Below, piece by piece: positions 1-8,355 of a DNA stretch of 64,000 nt. The DNA lies in assembly GCF_000383575.1 (NCBI RefSeq), contig NZ_KB911579.1, forward strand, positions 1,184,221-1,248,220, in the 5' to 3' direction. The stretch's first letter is position 1, and each line of letters starts with the position of its first letter. The position numbers and the translations under genes are program-made. The stretch is from Salinispora oceanensis (GTDB taxonomy: Bacteria; Actinomycetota; Actinomycetes; Mycobacteriales; Micromonosporaceae). Under the pieces are notes generated by a model that was given only the letters and a program-made list of their open reading frames with translations, was not told where the DNA came from and ran no database searches.

Positions 1-1
1 G

Positions 2-31
2 GTCGAGATACGGCTGCGAGAGGAGGCGTAG
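2..31 (+). CDS. 3' end of an upstream gene (partial, unidentified)
   Basis: One frame is open from the left edge and reads VEIRLREEA before a TAG stop at 29-31, directly against the ATG of the next gene at 32. The Shine-Dalgarno of that next gene lies inside these last codons, so the two genes look translationally coupled. Nine residues are too few to identify the product. The NnaR-like neighbour would suit a nitrite reductase gene here, but that is inference only. Confidence 0.35.
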   Translation, partial: VEIRLREEA

Positions 32-1120
32 ATGCGGGACGCACTGACCGGCTTCACCGTCGGGGTGACCGCCGACCGGCGTCGGGACGAACTGGCGGCG
101 CTACTCCAGCGGTACGGGGCGCGGGTGGTCTTCGCGCCTGCCCTACGGATCGTGCCCCTCGCCGACGACACCGAGCTGCGGGCGGCGACCCGGGCCTGCC
201 TCGATCGACCACCGGATGTCCTGATGGCCGACACCGGGATCGGGATGCGCGGCTGGCTGGAGGCGGCCGAGGGCTGGGGGCTGGCTGAGCCGCTGCGCGC
301 GGCCCTGCGCGGAGCGTACGTGGTGGCCCGCGGCCCGAAGGCCCGCGGCGCGATCCGGGCCGCCGGCCTGCACGATCAGTGGTCGCCCGCCTCGGAGAGC
401 TGCGCCGAGGTGGTGGAGCACCTGCGTGACCGGGGTGTGGCCGGCCAGGTGGTCGCCATGCAGCTGCACGGTGGAGCGCAACCCGAGTGCACGAGGGCGC
501 TGGCCGCAGCCGGCGCGACCGTGATCACGGTCCCGGTCTATCGCTGGGCGCCGCCGACCGACCCGACACCGCTGCATCGGCTGATCGACCTGGTCGCCGA
601 CCGGATGGTGGACGCGGTGACGTTCACCTCGGCACCGGCCGCCGAGGCGCTGCTCCACGCCGCCGGAGACCGGACCGACCGGGTACTCGACGCGTTCCGG
701 GGTGCGGTGCTGGCGAGTTGCGTGGGGACGGTGACCGCGGAGCCGCTGCGCCGACGGGGGGTACCGGTTAGCGCTCCCGAGCGGGCCCGGCTGGGCGCAC
801 TGGTCCGAACGATCGTTGCGGAGTTGCCGCGGCGTGCGGTCACCTTGAACGCCGCCGGCCACCTCCTCACCCTGCGCGGGCACGCCGCCGTGGTCGATGG
901 TGAGCTGCGACCGCTGGCCCCGGCCCCGATGGCGGTGCTGCGGACGCTGGCGGCGTCCCCGGGGCGGGTCCTGTCCCGGGCGGCGCTGCTCCGGACGTTG
1001 CCGCGTGGGGCCGACGAACACGCGGTGGAGATGGCGGTGGCGCGGTTGCGCGCCGGGCTGAAGGCTCCCGGGGCGGTGCAGACGGTGGTCAAGCGCGGCT
1101 ACCGCCTCCGGGTCGACTGA
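32..1120 (+). CDS. nnaR: HemD-like protein fused to winged-helix DNA-binding domain (NnaR type)
   Basis: A 362-residue protein. Residues about 8-255 have the uroporphyrinogen-III synthase (HEM4) fold pattern. Residues about 270-360 look like an OmpR-type winged helix (LSRAALLRTLP, then VEMAVARLRAGL and a final VKRGYRLRV wing). In actinobacteria this fusion is known as NnaR, a regulator of nitrate/nitrite assimilation, so the HEM4 part is more likely a sensor or cofactor-linked module than the housekeeping synthase. ATG at 32 follows GAGGAGG and abuts the previous stop. The gene ends at a strong hairpin shared with the convergent conservon. A plain bifunctional HemD cannot be excluded. Confidence 0.75.
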   Translation: MRDALTGFTVGVTADRRRDELAALLQRYGARVVFAPALRIVPLADDTELRAATRACLDRPPDVLMADTGIGMRGWLEAAEGWGLAEPLRAALRGAYVVARGPKARGAIRAAGLHDQWSPASESCAEVVEHLRDRGVAGQVVAMQLHGGAQPECTRALAAAGATVITVPVYRWAPPTDPTPLHRLIDLVADRMVDAVTFTSAPAAEALLHAAGDRTDRVLDAFRGAVLASCVGTVTAEPLRRRGVPVSAPERARLGALVRTIVAELPRRAVTLNAAGHLLTLRGHAAVVDGELRPLAPAPMAVLRTLAASPGRVLSRAALLRTLPRGADEHAVEMAVARLRAGLKAPGAVQTVVKRGYRLRVD

Positions 1121-1131
1121 CGTATGGCCGA

Positions 1132-1175
1132 CCGGAGCCGCGGCCCGCCAGTTAGCTGGCGGGCCGCGGCTCCGG
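1132..1175. terminator. Bidirectional terminator hairpin
   Basis: A perfect 20-bp inverted repeat (arms 1132-1151 and 1156-1175) with loop TTAG sits between the convergent nnaR-like and cvnD-like genes. It has no T-tract on either side, as is usual in high-GC actinobacteria. Confidence 0.85.
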
Positions 1176-1209
1176 ACCGATGCCGGGGGTGCCGGTCACC
1201 GGCGTCGGC

Positions 1210-1827
1210 TCACCCGACCGGAGTCGGGAAACCGCGGTCATGCTCGGCCTGCAGGCGGCTCATGGCGTGCTCGACGACGGTCACCAGCACCTGCTTGACC
1301 GATTCCCGGCTACGCGCATCGGTCAGCACGAGCGGCACGTCCGCCGGGATGGCGAGCGCCTCGCGCACCTCGGCCAACTCGTAGTTGGGTGCGCCGTCAA
1401 ACCGGTTGAGCGCGACCACGTACGGCAGTTTACGGTTCTCGAAGTAGTCCAGCGGGGCGAAGGCGTCGGTGATCCGGCGGGTGTCCACCAGGACGGCCGC
1501 GCCGACCGCACCACGAATGATCTCGTCCCACATGAACCAGAAGCGGGTCTGGCCGGGCGTCCCGAACAGGTACAGGATCAGATCCTGTGCCATGGTGATC
1601 CGGCCGAAGTCCATTGCGACGGTCGTCGTCTCTTTGCCCGGCACTTTGGACGGATCGTCGATGCCGACACCGGCTGCGGTCATGATCGCCTCGGTGGTCA
1701 GCGGTGTGATCTCCGAGATCGCCCCAACCAGCGTCGTCTTTCCGACGCCGAAGCCCCCCGCGACGACGATCTTCGCGGAGATGATCTCCCGGCTCGCCCT
1801 GGCGGGGTCATAGTTCGCGAAGTCCAC
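1210..1827 (-). CDS. Conservon small GTPase (CvnD-like)
   Basis: A 205-residue Ras-like ATP/GTP-binding protein of the actinobacterial conservon family. Visible motifs are the P-loop GGFGVGKTT (residues about 24-32), the G3-like FGTPGQTRF (about 88-96) and the G4-like NRFD. There is no signal peptide; it should act at the inner face of the membrane with its kinase and roadblock partners. It overlaps the upstream DUF742 gene by 20 nt and is the last gene of a four-gene unit (kinase, roadblock, DUF742, GTPase). The order is that of Streptomyces cvnABCD loci. Confidence 0.92.
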   Translation of the reverse strand: MDFANYDPARASREIISAKIVVAGGFGVGKTTLVGAISEITPLTTEAIMTAAGVGIDDPSKVPGKETTTVAMDFGRITMAQDLILYLFGTPGQTRFWFMWDEIIRGAVGAAVLVDTRRITDAFAPLDYFENRKLPYVVALNRFDGAPNYELAEVREALAIPADVPLVLTDARSRESVKQVLVTVVEHAMSRLQAEHDRGFPTPVG

Positions 1828-2173
1828 TTAGCACCCTTCCAAGCAGGTTCATCCGCTCCACAAACCCCATCGTGGGAGCGGCAGTGTGTAGCGTCAGCAA
1901 GCCCTCGGCCACCATGTCGGCCACCAGTACCCGGGTAACGCCGAGGGGCATCCGGGTGTAGGCGGCGATCTCCGCCAGCGACTGCGCCCGGCCCTCACAA
2001 ATCGTCGCGATGCGGTGCTTGTCGTGCCCCGCGAAACGTGACTCGGCGGCCGCCGTGGCGCTCGCGGACAGCACCGCCTCCAGGGTGATGTCCCGCTGCG
2101 GCTCGGTCCGGCCCCGAGTGACCGCATACGGGCGCACCAGTTCCCCACGCGGTTCGGTCCGCCGGCCTTCCAT
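1808..2173 (-). CDS. DUF742 protein (CvnC-like)
   Basis: A 121-residue protein with the DUF742 pattern: an N-terminal RPYAVTRGRTEP, then a winged-helix-like stretch (AEIAAYTRMPLGVTRVLVADMVAEGLL) that ends in the usual leucine-rich tail. Such proteins are the third conservon component. The DNA-binding-like fold is known but its target is not. It overlaps the GTPase gene and lies 86 nt after the roadblock gene, in the same direction. Confidence 0.9.
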   Translation of the reverse strand: MEGRRTEPRGELVRPYAVTRGRTEPQRDITLEAVLSASATAAAESRFAGHDKHRIATICEGRAQSLAEIAAYTRMPLGVTRVLVADMVAEGLLTLHTAAPTMGFVERMNLLGRVLSGLREL

Positions 2174-2259
2174 CCGCTGTCACCTCCCCTCTCGCCGGTT
2201 CGGTGCCCCTTCGGCGCCGGATCTACTCTCCTCGGGCGGCGCTGTCCGGAGCCTAATGA

Positions 2260-2667
2260 TCATGAGGACACCGCGTCCCGAGGCAACGGCACCAGTGCGG
2301 CACCGACCCGTTCCACCAAGAGCGCCATCTCGTAGCCGACCTGCCCGACGTCGCAGCTGCGGGCAGCGAGTACCGCCATAGACGACCCGTCACTGATCGA
2401 CATCAGGAAGAGGTAGCCGCTGTCCATCTCGATGACCGTCTGAAGTACGCCGCCGGCGCTGAACATGCGGGACGCGCCGTCGGTCAGGCTCACCACTCCG
2501 GAGGTGATGGCCGCGAGCTGATCTGCACGGTCCGCGGGCAGATCCCGGGACGAAGCGAGCAGTAGCCCGTCGGCGGACACCGCGACCACGTGAGCGATGC
2601 CCGCCACGCTGTCGGCGAAGTTACTGAGCAGCCAACCCATGTCCTGCATGGTCGCTGGCCTGTTCAT
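2260..2667 (-). CDS. Roadblock/LC7 protein (CvnB-like)
   Basis: A 135-residue roadblock/LC7 protein starting MNRPATMQDMGWLL and containing HVVAVSADGLLLASS, the family hallmark. In conservons this protein is thought to regulate the partner GTPase and dock on the kinase. I chose the ATG at 2665-2667 because it overlaps the kinase stop as TGATG. A longer open frame to 2907 reads through the kinase's low-complexity tail in another frame and is unlikely to be translated. Confidence 0.92.
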   Translation of the reverse strand: MNRPATMQDMGWLLSNFADSVAGIAHVVAVSADGLLLASSRDLPADRADQLAAITSGVVSLTDGASRMFSAGGVLQTVIEMDSGYLFLMSISDGSSMAVLAARSCDVGQVGYEMALLVERVGAALVPLPRDAVSS

Positions 2668-5600
2668 CAGCTCGTCTCCTTGCTCGAGGTGCTGTTGGGG
2701 TCCGACCCGGCCGAACGGCCGCGCTGCACGCCACGGTGATACGCCGACAGCAGGCCGCGGACGTTGTCCGGCGTCCGGCGGGTCCGTTCCCGGGCCCGGG
2801 GCTCGATTCCACCGGGGACGAGTTGGGCCTTCGGCACCCGCTTCGGCAGCCCGGAACGGGTGATACCACCATTGGTCGGCTCGGCAGCCTGGGTGGCCCG
2901 GCTCCAACCCTCATCCGCGATGGTGCGCCACGCATTGCCACCGCCGGCCGAGGCTCCAGAGGCACTCGGCGACGCTGGCGGCTCGCTGGCCGGCGGCACG
3001 CTGATTGGCGGCACGCTGATCGGCGGCACGGCGGGCGGCGGTCCGGCGGGGGCGGAAGCCGAAGCGGGAGCGGGGGGATACGACGGCGCCGGGGTGGCGG
3101 CCGGCGGAGTCATCGTCGTTCCGGGCGCCCGGGTGGGTAGCTGCGGCAAGACCGGGGAGCTCGTTGTCGCGGACGGGTCCGGGGCTGCCTTGTCGAAATC
3201 CGGCCGGGTGAAGATGGCGGTCGCATCGTTGCCGTGCGTCCGGAACCAGACCGCCTCCATCTCCCGGAAGATCGGCGCCTCCGCCGGTGCCTCTGCCGGG
3301 GCCTCCGCCGGCGGCGCGGACAAAGGTGCGGCATCGATCGATGCGGTGGCGGCCAAATCCGCGCCGAGCCCGCCGGTCAGCGTGCTGTCAGTGCCGAGCG
3401 TGTTGGCTGGCGGCTCGACTGGCGACGGCGGGGTAGCGGCCACGGTGGGGAAGGCCGCAGTCGCCACCGACGACTCACCCGTGGGGTTCCGTTGGGGCAG
3501 TGGGTGCGACGTGGTGGGCGCTGCGCCCAGACCGCTGGCGGCGCTGAGGCTGGGCTCGGTCCCGGTTACCCCGAAGGTCTGGTCCGGCACCACGCTGGTA
3601 ACCGCCGGCGCCGGCCAGGGGGTCGGCTCGGGCTGCCGCTGCTCCGGCAGGGTGGCGGCGCTCGTGGCTACCGCCACCGGGTCACCAAAGCCGACCGAGG
3701 CTGACGGGCCCGGCTCCACCGCAAGCGGCGGGCGAGGTCGGGTGAGCTGGGCTGGCCCCCGCCCAACGGGCAACACAACCGCAGCCGTCGGCAGGGTCAC
3801 CTGGGCGACGATGCCCCCCTCAACGTTGCGGCGCAGCTCGACCCGAATGCTGTGCCGCTCAGCGAGCCGGCTCACCACGGCGAGACCCATCAGCCGGAAC
3901 GCCGCGACATCGACGCTCTGCGGCTCCGCCAGCCGCCGGTTGAGCGACTCCAGCTGCTCGTCGGAGAGGCCGAGACCACGATCTTCGACCTGGATGAGCA
4001 CGTAGTCGCGAATCCGCCGCCCGTCAGCGACCACGGTGGTATTCGGCGGCGAGAAGCGGGTGGCGTTGTCGAGTAGTTCGGCGACGAGCCGGACCGCGTC
4101 GTTGACCACGTGGGCGGCCACCGACACGTCCGTGTCAACGGTGCCGAACTCGATCCGGTTGTAGAGCTCGACCTCGGACTGCGCGGCTCGTAGCACGTCC
4201 ACCAGGAGAGCGTCCTCCTGTCGGGGTGCGGTCGAGTCAGCTCCAGCGAGGACCAGCAGGTTCTCGTCGTTGCGACGCATTCGGGTGGCCAGGTGGTCCA
4301 GTTCGAAGAGTCGGGCCAGCCGCTTCGGGTCCTCCTCACCACGCTCGATCGCGTCCAGTTCCCCGATCATGCGGTCAACCAGCGTCTGGCTCCGCCGGGC
4401 CAGGTTGAGGAACATCGCCGAGACGCTGGTCCGCAGGGCGGCCTGCTCCGCCGCCACCCGGACCGCCTCCCGGTGCACGACGTTGAAGGCGACGGCGACC
4501 TGACCAACCTCGTCCTGGTTGGTCAGCCGGATCGGATCCCGAATCTCCCGGACGATCTCGTCAACCCCGCCCTCGTCAACCGCCTCCATGCTCTGCAGGC
4601 GACGTACCGCTTCCGGCAGATCGTGGTTGGCCACGGCGAGGGCACCCTCCCGCAGCCGGTGCAGCGAGTGGTTCAGCGAACGGGCCAGCACCACGGCGAG
4701 GGTGACCGCGATGATCAGGGTCAAGAGCACCAGTAGCGACTCGATGACGGCCTGCCGGAGGACGTCCGCACGGTCCTGCTCGGTATCGGCGAGCAGCTCC
4801 GCCTGGAGCCGGGCCTCAGTCCACCGCATCAGGTCGTGGACGGCACCGATGGCGGCGCTGGCCTCCGCCGCGCTCACCAGAGACTGCTGCCCGACCGAGC
4901 GGCCGATGTCCACGGCGACCGTGTCCGACAGCGTGACCGCGTCGCCCGAGATGGTGTTCTCCACGAACGAGCGTTGCCACGGCTCCGCGGCGAGGGCGAA
5001 GGCGAGTAGCGCCTCCTGCTGGCTGGTCAACGTCGCCACGAAGGAGGAGTGCTGCTCCTCGTCGAAGCCGCCGGCGCTCAACGCGGTGTAGGCGACGGAT
5101 TCTTGCTCGGCGACTGCTGTCTTGGCCCGGGCGAAGGCCGCGACCGCCCGCCGGGCCTCCGCCAACCGCTCGTCGCCGGGGAGCTGGGCGAGGCCGTCGC
5201 CGTAGGCCACCAGGTCGGTCAGGATGACGCCATAGCGCAACGCCGACTCGGCGACCGCCATCTGCTTACGGTCCAGCACCTGCTGTCGAATCGCGTCCAG
5301 GGTCTCGAGGTGCCCGTCAATGGCCGCCACCCGGTCGCTGACAGCGGTGGGCAACTCGTCGAAGAGCTCGCGCTCCTCCCGGTAGGCCTGCACCCGCTCG
5401 TCGGTGCTGCGCACCCGCAGGTTGTAGGCGTCAGCGGCGGCTTCCGCCTCTCCCGTTGACGAGATATAGACCGCAGCCGCCATTCGTTCGGTGTGCAAGT
5501 CCTGGGAAAGGGCCGAGATGTCGACGGAGAGTTCGGTGAGCGCTTTGGCCCGCGTGGCGTCGTACGCACCCTCGCCGACTGTGATCAGACGAACAGTGGC

Positions 5601-5744
5601 CAGCGCGATGACCGCGGCGACCGGCACGACCAAGATCAGCGCCAGCTTCGAGCGGATTCGCGCATTGCGGAGCTGAGGCAGCCAGCGCCGCTTGGGCTGC
5701 TGAATGCCACTGCTTGCGGGCAGGGTCGTCGGTCCGGTGCTCAC
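2667..5744 (-). CDS. NIT-domain sensor histidine kinase (CvnA-like) with long Pro/Ala tail
   Basis: A 1025-residue membrane kinase. TM1 is at about 33-55, an extracytoplasmic all-helical NIT (nitrate/nitrite-sensing) region spans about 56-330, TM2 about 333-356 and a HAMP-like linker about 357-430. A dimerisation/phosphoacceptor helix follows, with H484 in ELDHLATRMRRNDENLLVL. The ATPase domain has an N-box ELLDNATRFSPP (N560) and a G1 box VEDRGLGLS (about 587-595). Residues about 660-1025 are a Pro/Ala/Ser-rich tail with short repeats (APAEAPAEAP; VPPISVPPISVPPAS). The GTG start at 5744 has GGAGG upstream. It heads the conservon. The true ligand is unknown; NIT suggests nitrate or nitrite by family only. 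Confidence 0.9.
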   Translation of the reverse strand: MSTGPTTLPASSGIQQPKRRWLPQLRNARIRSKLALILVVPVAAVIALATVRLITVGEGAYDATRAKALTELSVDISALSQDLHTERMAAAVYISSTGEAEAAADAYNLRVRSTDERVQAYREERELFDELPTAVSDRVAAIDGHLETLDAIRQQVLDRKQMAVAESALRYGVILTDLVAYGDGLAQLPGDERLAEARRAVAAFARAKTAVAEQESVAYTALSAGGFDEEQHSSFVATLTSQQEALLAFALAAEPWQRSFVENTISGDAVTLSDTVAVDIGRSVGQQSLVSAAEASAAIGAVHDLMRWTEARLQAELLADTEQDRADVLRQAVIESLLVLLTLIIAVTLAVVLARSLNHSLHRLREGALAVANHDLPEAVRRLQSMEAVDEGGVDEIVREIRDPIRLTNQDEVGQVAVAFNVVHREAVRVAAEQAALRTSVSAMFLNLARRSQTLVDRMIGELDAIERGEEDPKRLARLFELDHLATRMRRNDENLLVLAGADSTAPRQEDALLVDVLRAAQSEVELYNRIEFGTVDTDVSVAAHVVNDAVRLVAELLDNATRFSPPNTTVVADGRRIRDYVLIQVEDRGLGLSDEQLESLNRRLAEPQSVDVAAFRLMGLAVVSRLAERHSIRVELRRNVEGGIVAQVTLPTAAVVLPVGRGPAQLTRPRPPLAVEPGPSASVGFGDPVAVATSAATLPEQRQPEPTPWPAPAVTSVVPDQTFGVTGTEPSLSAASGLGAAPTTSHPLPQRNPTGESSVATAAFPTVAATPPSPVEPPANTLGTDSTLTGGLGADLAATASIDAAPLSAPPAEAPAEAPAEAPIFREMEAVWFRTHGNDATAIFTRPDFDKAAPDPSATTSSPVLPQLPTRAPGTTMTPPAATPAPSYPPAPASASAPAGPPPAVPPISVPPISVPPASEPPASPSASGASAGGGNAWRTIADEGWSRATQAAEPTNGGITRSGLPKRVPKAQLVPGGIEPRARERTRRTPDNVRGLLSAYHRGVQRGRSAGSDPNSTSSKETS
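2992..3030 (-). repeat. Short in-frame tandem repeat in kinase tail
   Basis: A 15-bp unit GGCGGCACGCTGAT(T/C), read on the + strand, occurs about 2.6 times in tandem. It encodes the VPPIS repeats of the kinase tail. Such repeats may vary in copy number between strains. Confidence 0.7.
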
Positions 5745-5959
5745 GACATCGCCTCCGTCATTTCATCCACGCTTGAACCGCCGACCCAGGTCTGGTCCAG
5801 CAGAAGAGAAACCATGCGCGGCACGGCCGCGATTTCATCAGACGAGACGGGATTTGGGAAGTCGAGCTGGAGCCAGAAAGGACCGGATGCGGGCCAGGCG
5901 ATGCCACAGTCCACAAATGCCACCAATTCAACACCGCTCTGAACAGGCAATGTAGACAC
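5741..5959 (-). CDS. Possible 72-residue upstream ORF coupled to the kinase gene
   Basis: An open frame from GTG at 5957-5959 to TGA at 5741-5743 overlaps the kinase GTG by 4 nt (GTGA), the usual coupling geometry. The product (MSTLPVQSGVELVAFVDCGI...) matches no family I recognise. It contains no transmembrane segment. There is no convincing Shine-Dalgarno, and a promoter -10 lies only about 20 nt upstream, which would leave a very short leader. It could be a real small gene or the 5' leader of the kinase mRNA. Confidence 0.25.
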   Translation of the reverse strand: MSTLPVQSGVELVAFVDCGIAWPASGPFWLQLDFPNPVSSDEIAAVPRMVSLLLDQTWVGGSSVDEMTEAMS

Positions 5960-5980
5960 GTATTGCTATACCAATGCACT

Positions 5981-6009
5981 ATTGTAGTCAGGCGCAAACT
6001 TTACGTCAC
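5981..6009 (-). promoter_or_regulatory. Candidate promoter of the conservon operon
   Basis: On the minus strand a -35 GTGACG (6004-6009) and a -10 TACAAT (5981-5986) are separated by 17 nt, in the one AT-rich patch between the divergent kinase and binding-protein genes. This predicts a start near 5974. Confidence 0.5.
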
Positions 6010-6183
6010 CCCAGCATGTGAGATGTTCGTCCCGAAACACCTCCGCCCCGCCCGCTTGACCACGGGGGCCCGACATTGGCAAGGTCTTCCAGGCTGCGCG
6101 CACACCGTACGGGAAAAGTGATCGACCTCCCAGCGAAAAAACGGACGATCCGCCGGCTCCCGTGCCGTACCTGGAGGACAACG

Positions 6184-7362
6184 TTGAGCCCCATCCGCTC
6201 CGCAACCGCGGCACTCACCTCGGCCGTCCTGGCCGCCACGCTCACCGCCTGCCAGCTCGGCACGGAGGAGCAAGACACCAGCCCGATCATCATCGCCGCC
6301 GACCTCGAACTGTCCGGGCCCGGCGCACCACTAGGCAAGACCTACCAACGGGCGCTCGAGCTCAAAGCCGAACAGCTCAACTCATCCGGCGCGCTGAACG
6401 GACGGCAGATCGAGCTCCGGGTCAAGGACAACCGCTCCGACGCGAGCGAGTCCCTCCGCAACGTCACCGACTTCAGCACCGACCCCCAGGTAAGCGCGAT
6501 CGTCATGGGCGGTTGCAACGAGTGCGCGATGGGTGCGGTGGAGACCGTCAACGGGCAGCAGATGCCGACGGTGGCGCTGGCCGCCGCCGAGGCCATCGGC
6601 AGCCCGGCGACGGAGCGCCGCTACGTGTTCAAGCTGGCTCCGAGCGCACCTGACAGCGCCGAAGCCCTCGCTGTCGAGCTTCACCGCAACAAGATCGGTG
6701 AGGTGGGAGTACTGCGCAGCGACGACGCCTACGGCGAAGAGGGGCTCACCGTCCTCGAGGCCGCGCTGGACAAGGCCGACATCGAGGTCCGGGGTGTGCA
6801 GACCGTCCGCGCCACCGACACCGACGTCTCCAGCCAGATCACCGCGCTGACTGAGGACGAGCCCGAAGCACTGGTGCTCTGGGCCCGCGCCGAGCAGGCT
6901 GATCTCGCCGCCGTCGCCGCCCGAAAGGCCGACTACGAGGGCGCGCTCTACTTTGATGCCTCGGCCGCGGGCGAGCTCTTCCTCGGTACGACGGCCCAGG
7001 CCGCGGAGAACGCCACGATGGTCTTCACCCAGACCATGGTGATCGACGACGTGATCGCCACCACCCCGGCGAAGGCGGCCCGACGCCAATGGTTCCAGGA
7101 CTACACCGCCCGCTTCGGCGGATACCACGGCTCGTCCTCGTTCGCCGCCGACGCCCTCCAGCTCATCGCCGATGCCGCCGTACGGTCCGGCAGCAGCGGT
7201 GACAAGCCCGACCGGGAGGGCATCCGGGCCGTGCTGGAGACCACCCAGATGGACGGTCTCTCGGGTCCGATCCGACTGACTCCGGACAACCACTCCGGCC
7301 TCATGCCGCAGGCACTGACCACTCTGGTCGTGCGCAACGGCCGCTGGCATCTGGCCGGTTGA
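6184..7362 (+). CDS. Lipoprotein ABC-type (branched-chain amino acid-like) substrate-binding protein
   Basis: A 392-residue type I periplasmic binding protein (Peripla_BP_6/LivK-like). I chose TTG at 6184 because GGAGG precedes it by 6 nt and it yields a compact lipoprotein signal ending in LTAC (Cys23). The frame is open further upstream (to 6076) but without such a site. The mature part begins SPIIIAADLELSGPG and contains GGCNECAMGAVETVNG in the ligand cleft region. No permease or ATPase gene is adjacent, so it is an orphan, divergent from a NIT-domain kinase. It may feed that kinase or a distant transporter; the ligand is unknown. Confidence 0.85.
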   Translation: MSPIRSATAALTSAVLAATLTACQLGTEEQDTSPIIIAADLELSGPGAPLGKTYQRALELKAEQLNSSGALNGRQIELRVKDNRSDASESLRNVTDFSTDPQVSAIVMGGCNECAMGAVETVNGQQMPTVALAAAEAIGSPATERRYVFKLAPSAPDSAEALAVELHRNKIGEVGVLRSDDAYGEEGLTVLEAALDKADIEVRGVQTVRATDTDVSSQITALTEDEPEALVLWARAEQADLAAVAARKADYEGALYFDASAAGELFLGTTAQAAENATMVFTQTMVIDDVIATTPAKAARRQWFQDYTARFGGYHGSSSFAADALQLIADAAVRSGSSGDKPDREGIRAVLETTQMDGLSGPIRLTPDNHSGLMPQALTTLVVRNGRWHLAG

Positions 7363-7370
7363 CACCTCGG

Positions 7371-7395
7371 CCCGGCCCGGTGTCACCGGGCCGGG
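7371..7395. terminator. Terminator hairpin between convergent genes
   Basis: An 11-bp perfect stem (7371-7381 and 7385-7395) with a 3-nt loop lies between the binding-protein gene and the convergent permease gene. Confidence 0.75.
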
Positions 7396-7418
7396 CGGGC
7401 CCGGTCATGGCGGCTGGT

Positions 7419-8267
7419 TCATCGAGCCGACGTGGTCGCGCGAACCCAGGGCAGGGCGAGGCGCTCGACGAGGTAGAGCACGGAGTAGAGCCCGATGCTC
7501 ATCGCAGCAATCAACACGATCGCCGCCCATGCCGTCGCGGTCTCCCCGATCCCGTTGTACTGCAGGATCTGGTAGCCCAGGCCTGGCTGGTCCGAGTAGA
7601 ACTCCCCGATCACCGCCCCGATGGCCGCCAGCGGCATGGCCACCTTGAGGCCGACGAAGACCTGCGGTAGCGCGGCCGGGAAGCGCACCTTCCGGAACGA
7701 CTGCCACCAGGAGGCGTGCAGCGACCGCGCCAGTTCGGCGAGGTCTGCCGGGGTGGTCGTCAGACCAGTCGCGGTGGAGAGCACGATCGGGAAGAAGCAG
7801 AGCAGGAACACCATCGTCAGGACCGGCTTCGCACCCCAGCCGAAAGACACCACGAGGAGCGGGCCAAGCGCGATCTTCGGCACCGCGTTGACGGCGACGA
7901 GCAGCGGCGCGAACATCCGCTCGAGTTGTCGAGACGCGGCCAGCGCAATCCCGATCAGCACCCCGGCGGCCGCCGAGAGCAGGAAGCCCACCACCGTCAT
8001 CAAGGTGGTAATCCCGAGTGCGGGCAGGAGCACATCGCTCTGCGCGACCATCGAGGCCCCGACGGACTGCGGTGACGGCAGGGCGGCCGGATGCACAAGG
8101 CCGAACCCGGTGGTGACCAGCCACCAACAGGCCAGTGCGATCACCAGTCCGAGGAACGGAAGCCCGGCAGCCCCGACCGGGATCGCCCGCCGTCGGCGGG
8201 CGGCCGACGCGGGCGGATCCACCACCCCTGCCGACGATCCCTCGAGGCGGGTCCGGGTCTCGGTCAC
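7419..8267 (-). CDS. ABC transporter permease (NMT1/taurine-type importer)
   Basis: A 282-residue BPD_transp_1 permease with about six membrane helices. The EAA-like loop that docks the ATPase is at ELARSLHASWWQSFRKVRFPAALP. GTG at 8265-8267 is chosen for the GGAGG upstream and because it gives a normal length; the frame is open to 8486 without support. It lies downstream of its binding protein, separated by a hairpin, and with the divergent ATPase (9637) should form one importer of the SsuC/TauC/ThiX class. Substrate cannot be told from sequence. Confidence 0.9.
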   Translation of the reverse strand: MTETRTRLEGSSAGVVDPPASAARRRRAIPVGAAGLPFLGLVIALACWWLVTTGFGLVHPAALPSPQSVGASMVAQSDVLLPALGITTLMTVVGFLLSAAAGVLIGIALAASRQLERMFAPLLVAVNAVPKIALGPLLVVSFGWGAKPVLTMVFLLCFFPIVLSTATGLTTTPADLAELARSLHASWWQSFRKVRFPAALPQVFVGLKVAMPLAAIGAVIGEFYSDQPGLGYQILQYNGIGETATAWAAIVLIAAMSIGLYSVLYLVERLALPWVRATTSAR

Positions 8268-8308
8268 AGCCTTCCCTCCTTCCTGCCGGCGGCGAGCCGG
8301 CACACGGC

Positions 8309-8342
8309 GGGGGTGTGGACCGGGGCCCCGGTCCACACCCCC
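8309..8342 (-). terminator. Intercistronic hairpin (possible partial terminator)
   Basis: A 34-nt perfect palindrome (17-bp arms 8309-8325 and 8326-8342) lies between the binding-protein stop and the permease start. As a partial terminator or 3'-end stabiliser it could make binding protein more abundant than permease, a common pattern in importer operons. Confidence 0.6.
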
Positions 8343-8355
8343 GAACGGTGGTCGA

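Noticed and set aside
1132..1175. Many strong inverted repeats across the window considered as a dispersed repeat family or CRISPR
   Set aside because: Their sequences differ from one another, and they sit just after stop codons and are not regularly spaced; they are terminators.
2764..4005. A 413-codon rightward frame opposite the kinase tail
   Set aside because: It reads the complement of the Pro/Ala repeats as Gly/Ala/Ser runs, with no ribosome site, and the minus-strand kinase is certain.
8309..8342. Considered as an operator palindrome for a repressor of the importer
   Set aside because: It lies inside the transcript, between binding-protein and permease genes rather than at a promoter, and resembles the other hairpins at gene ends.
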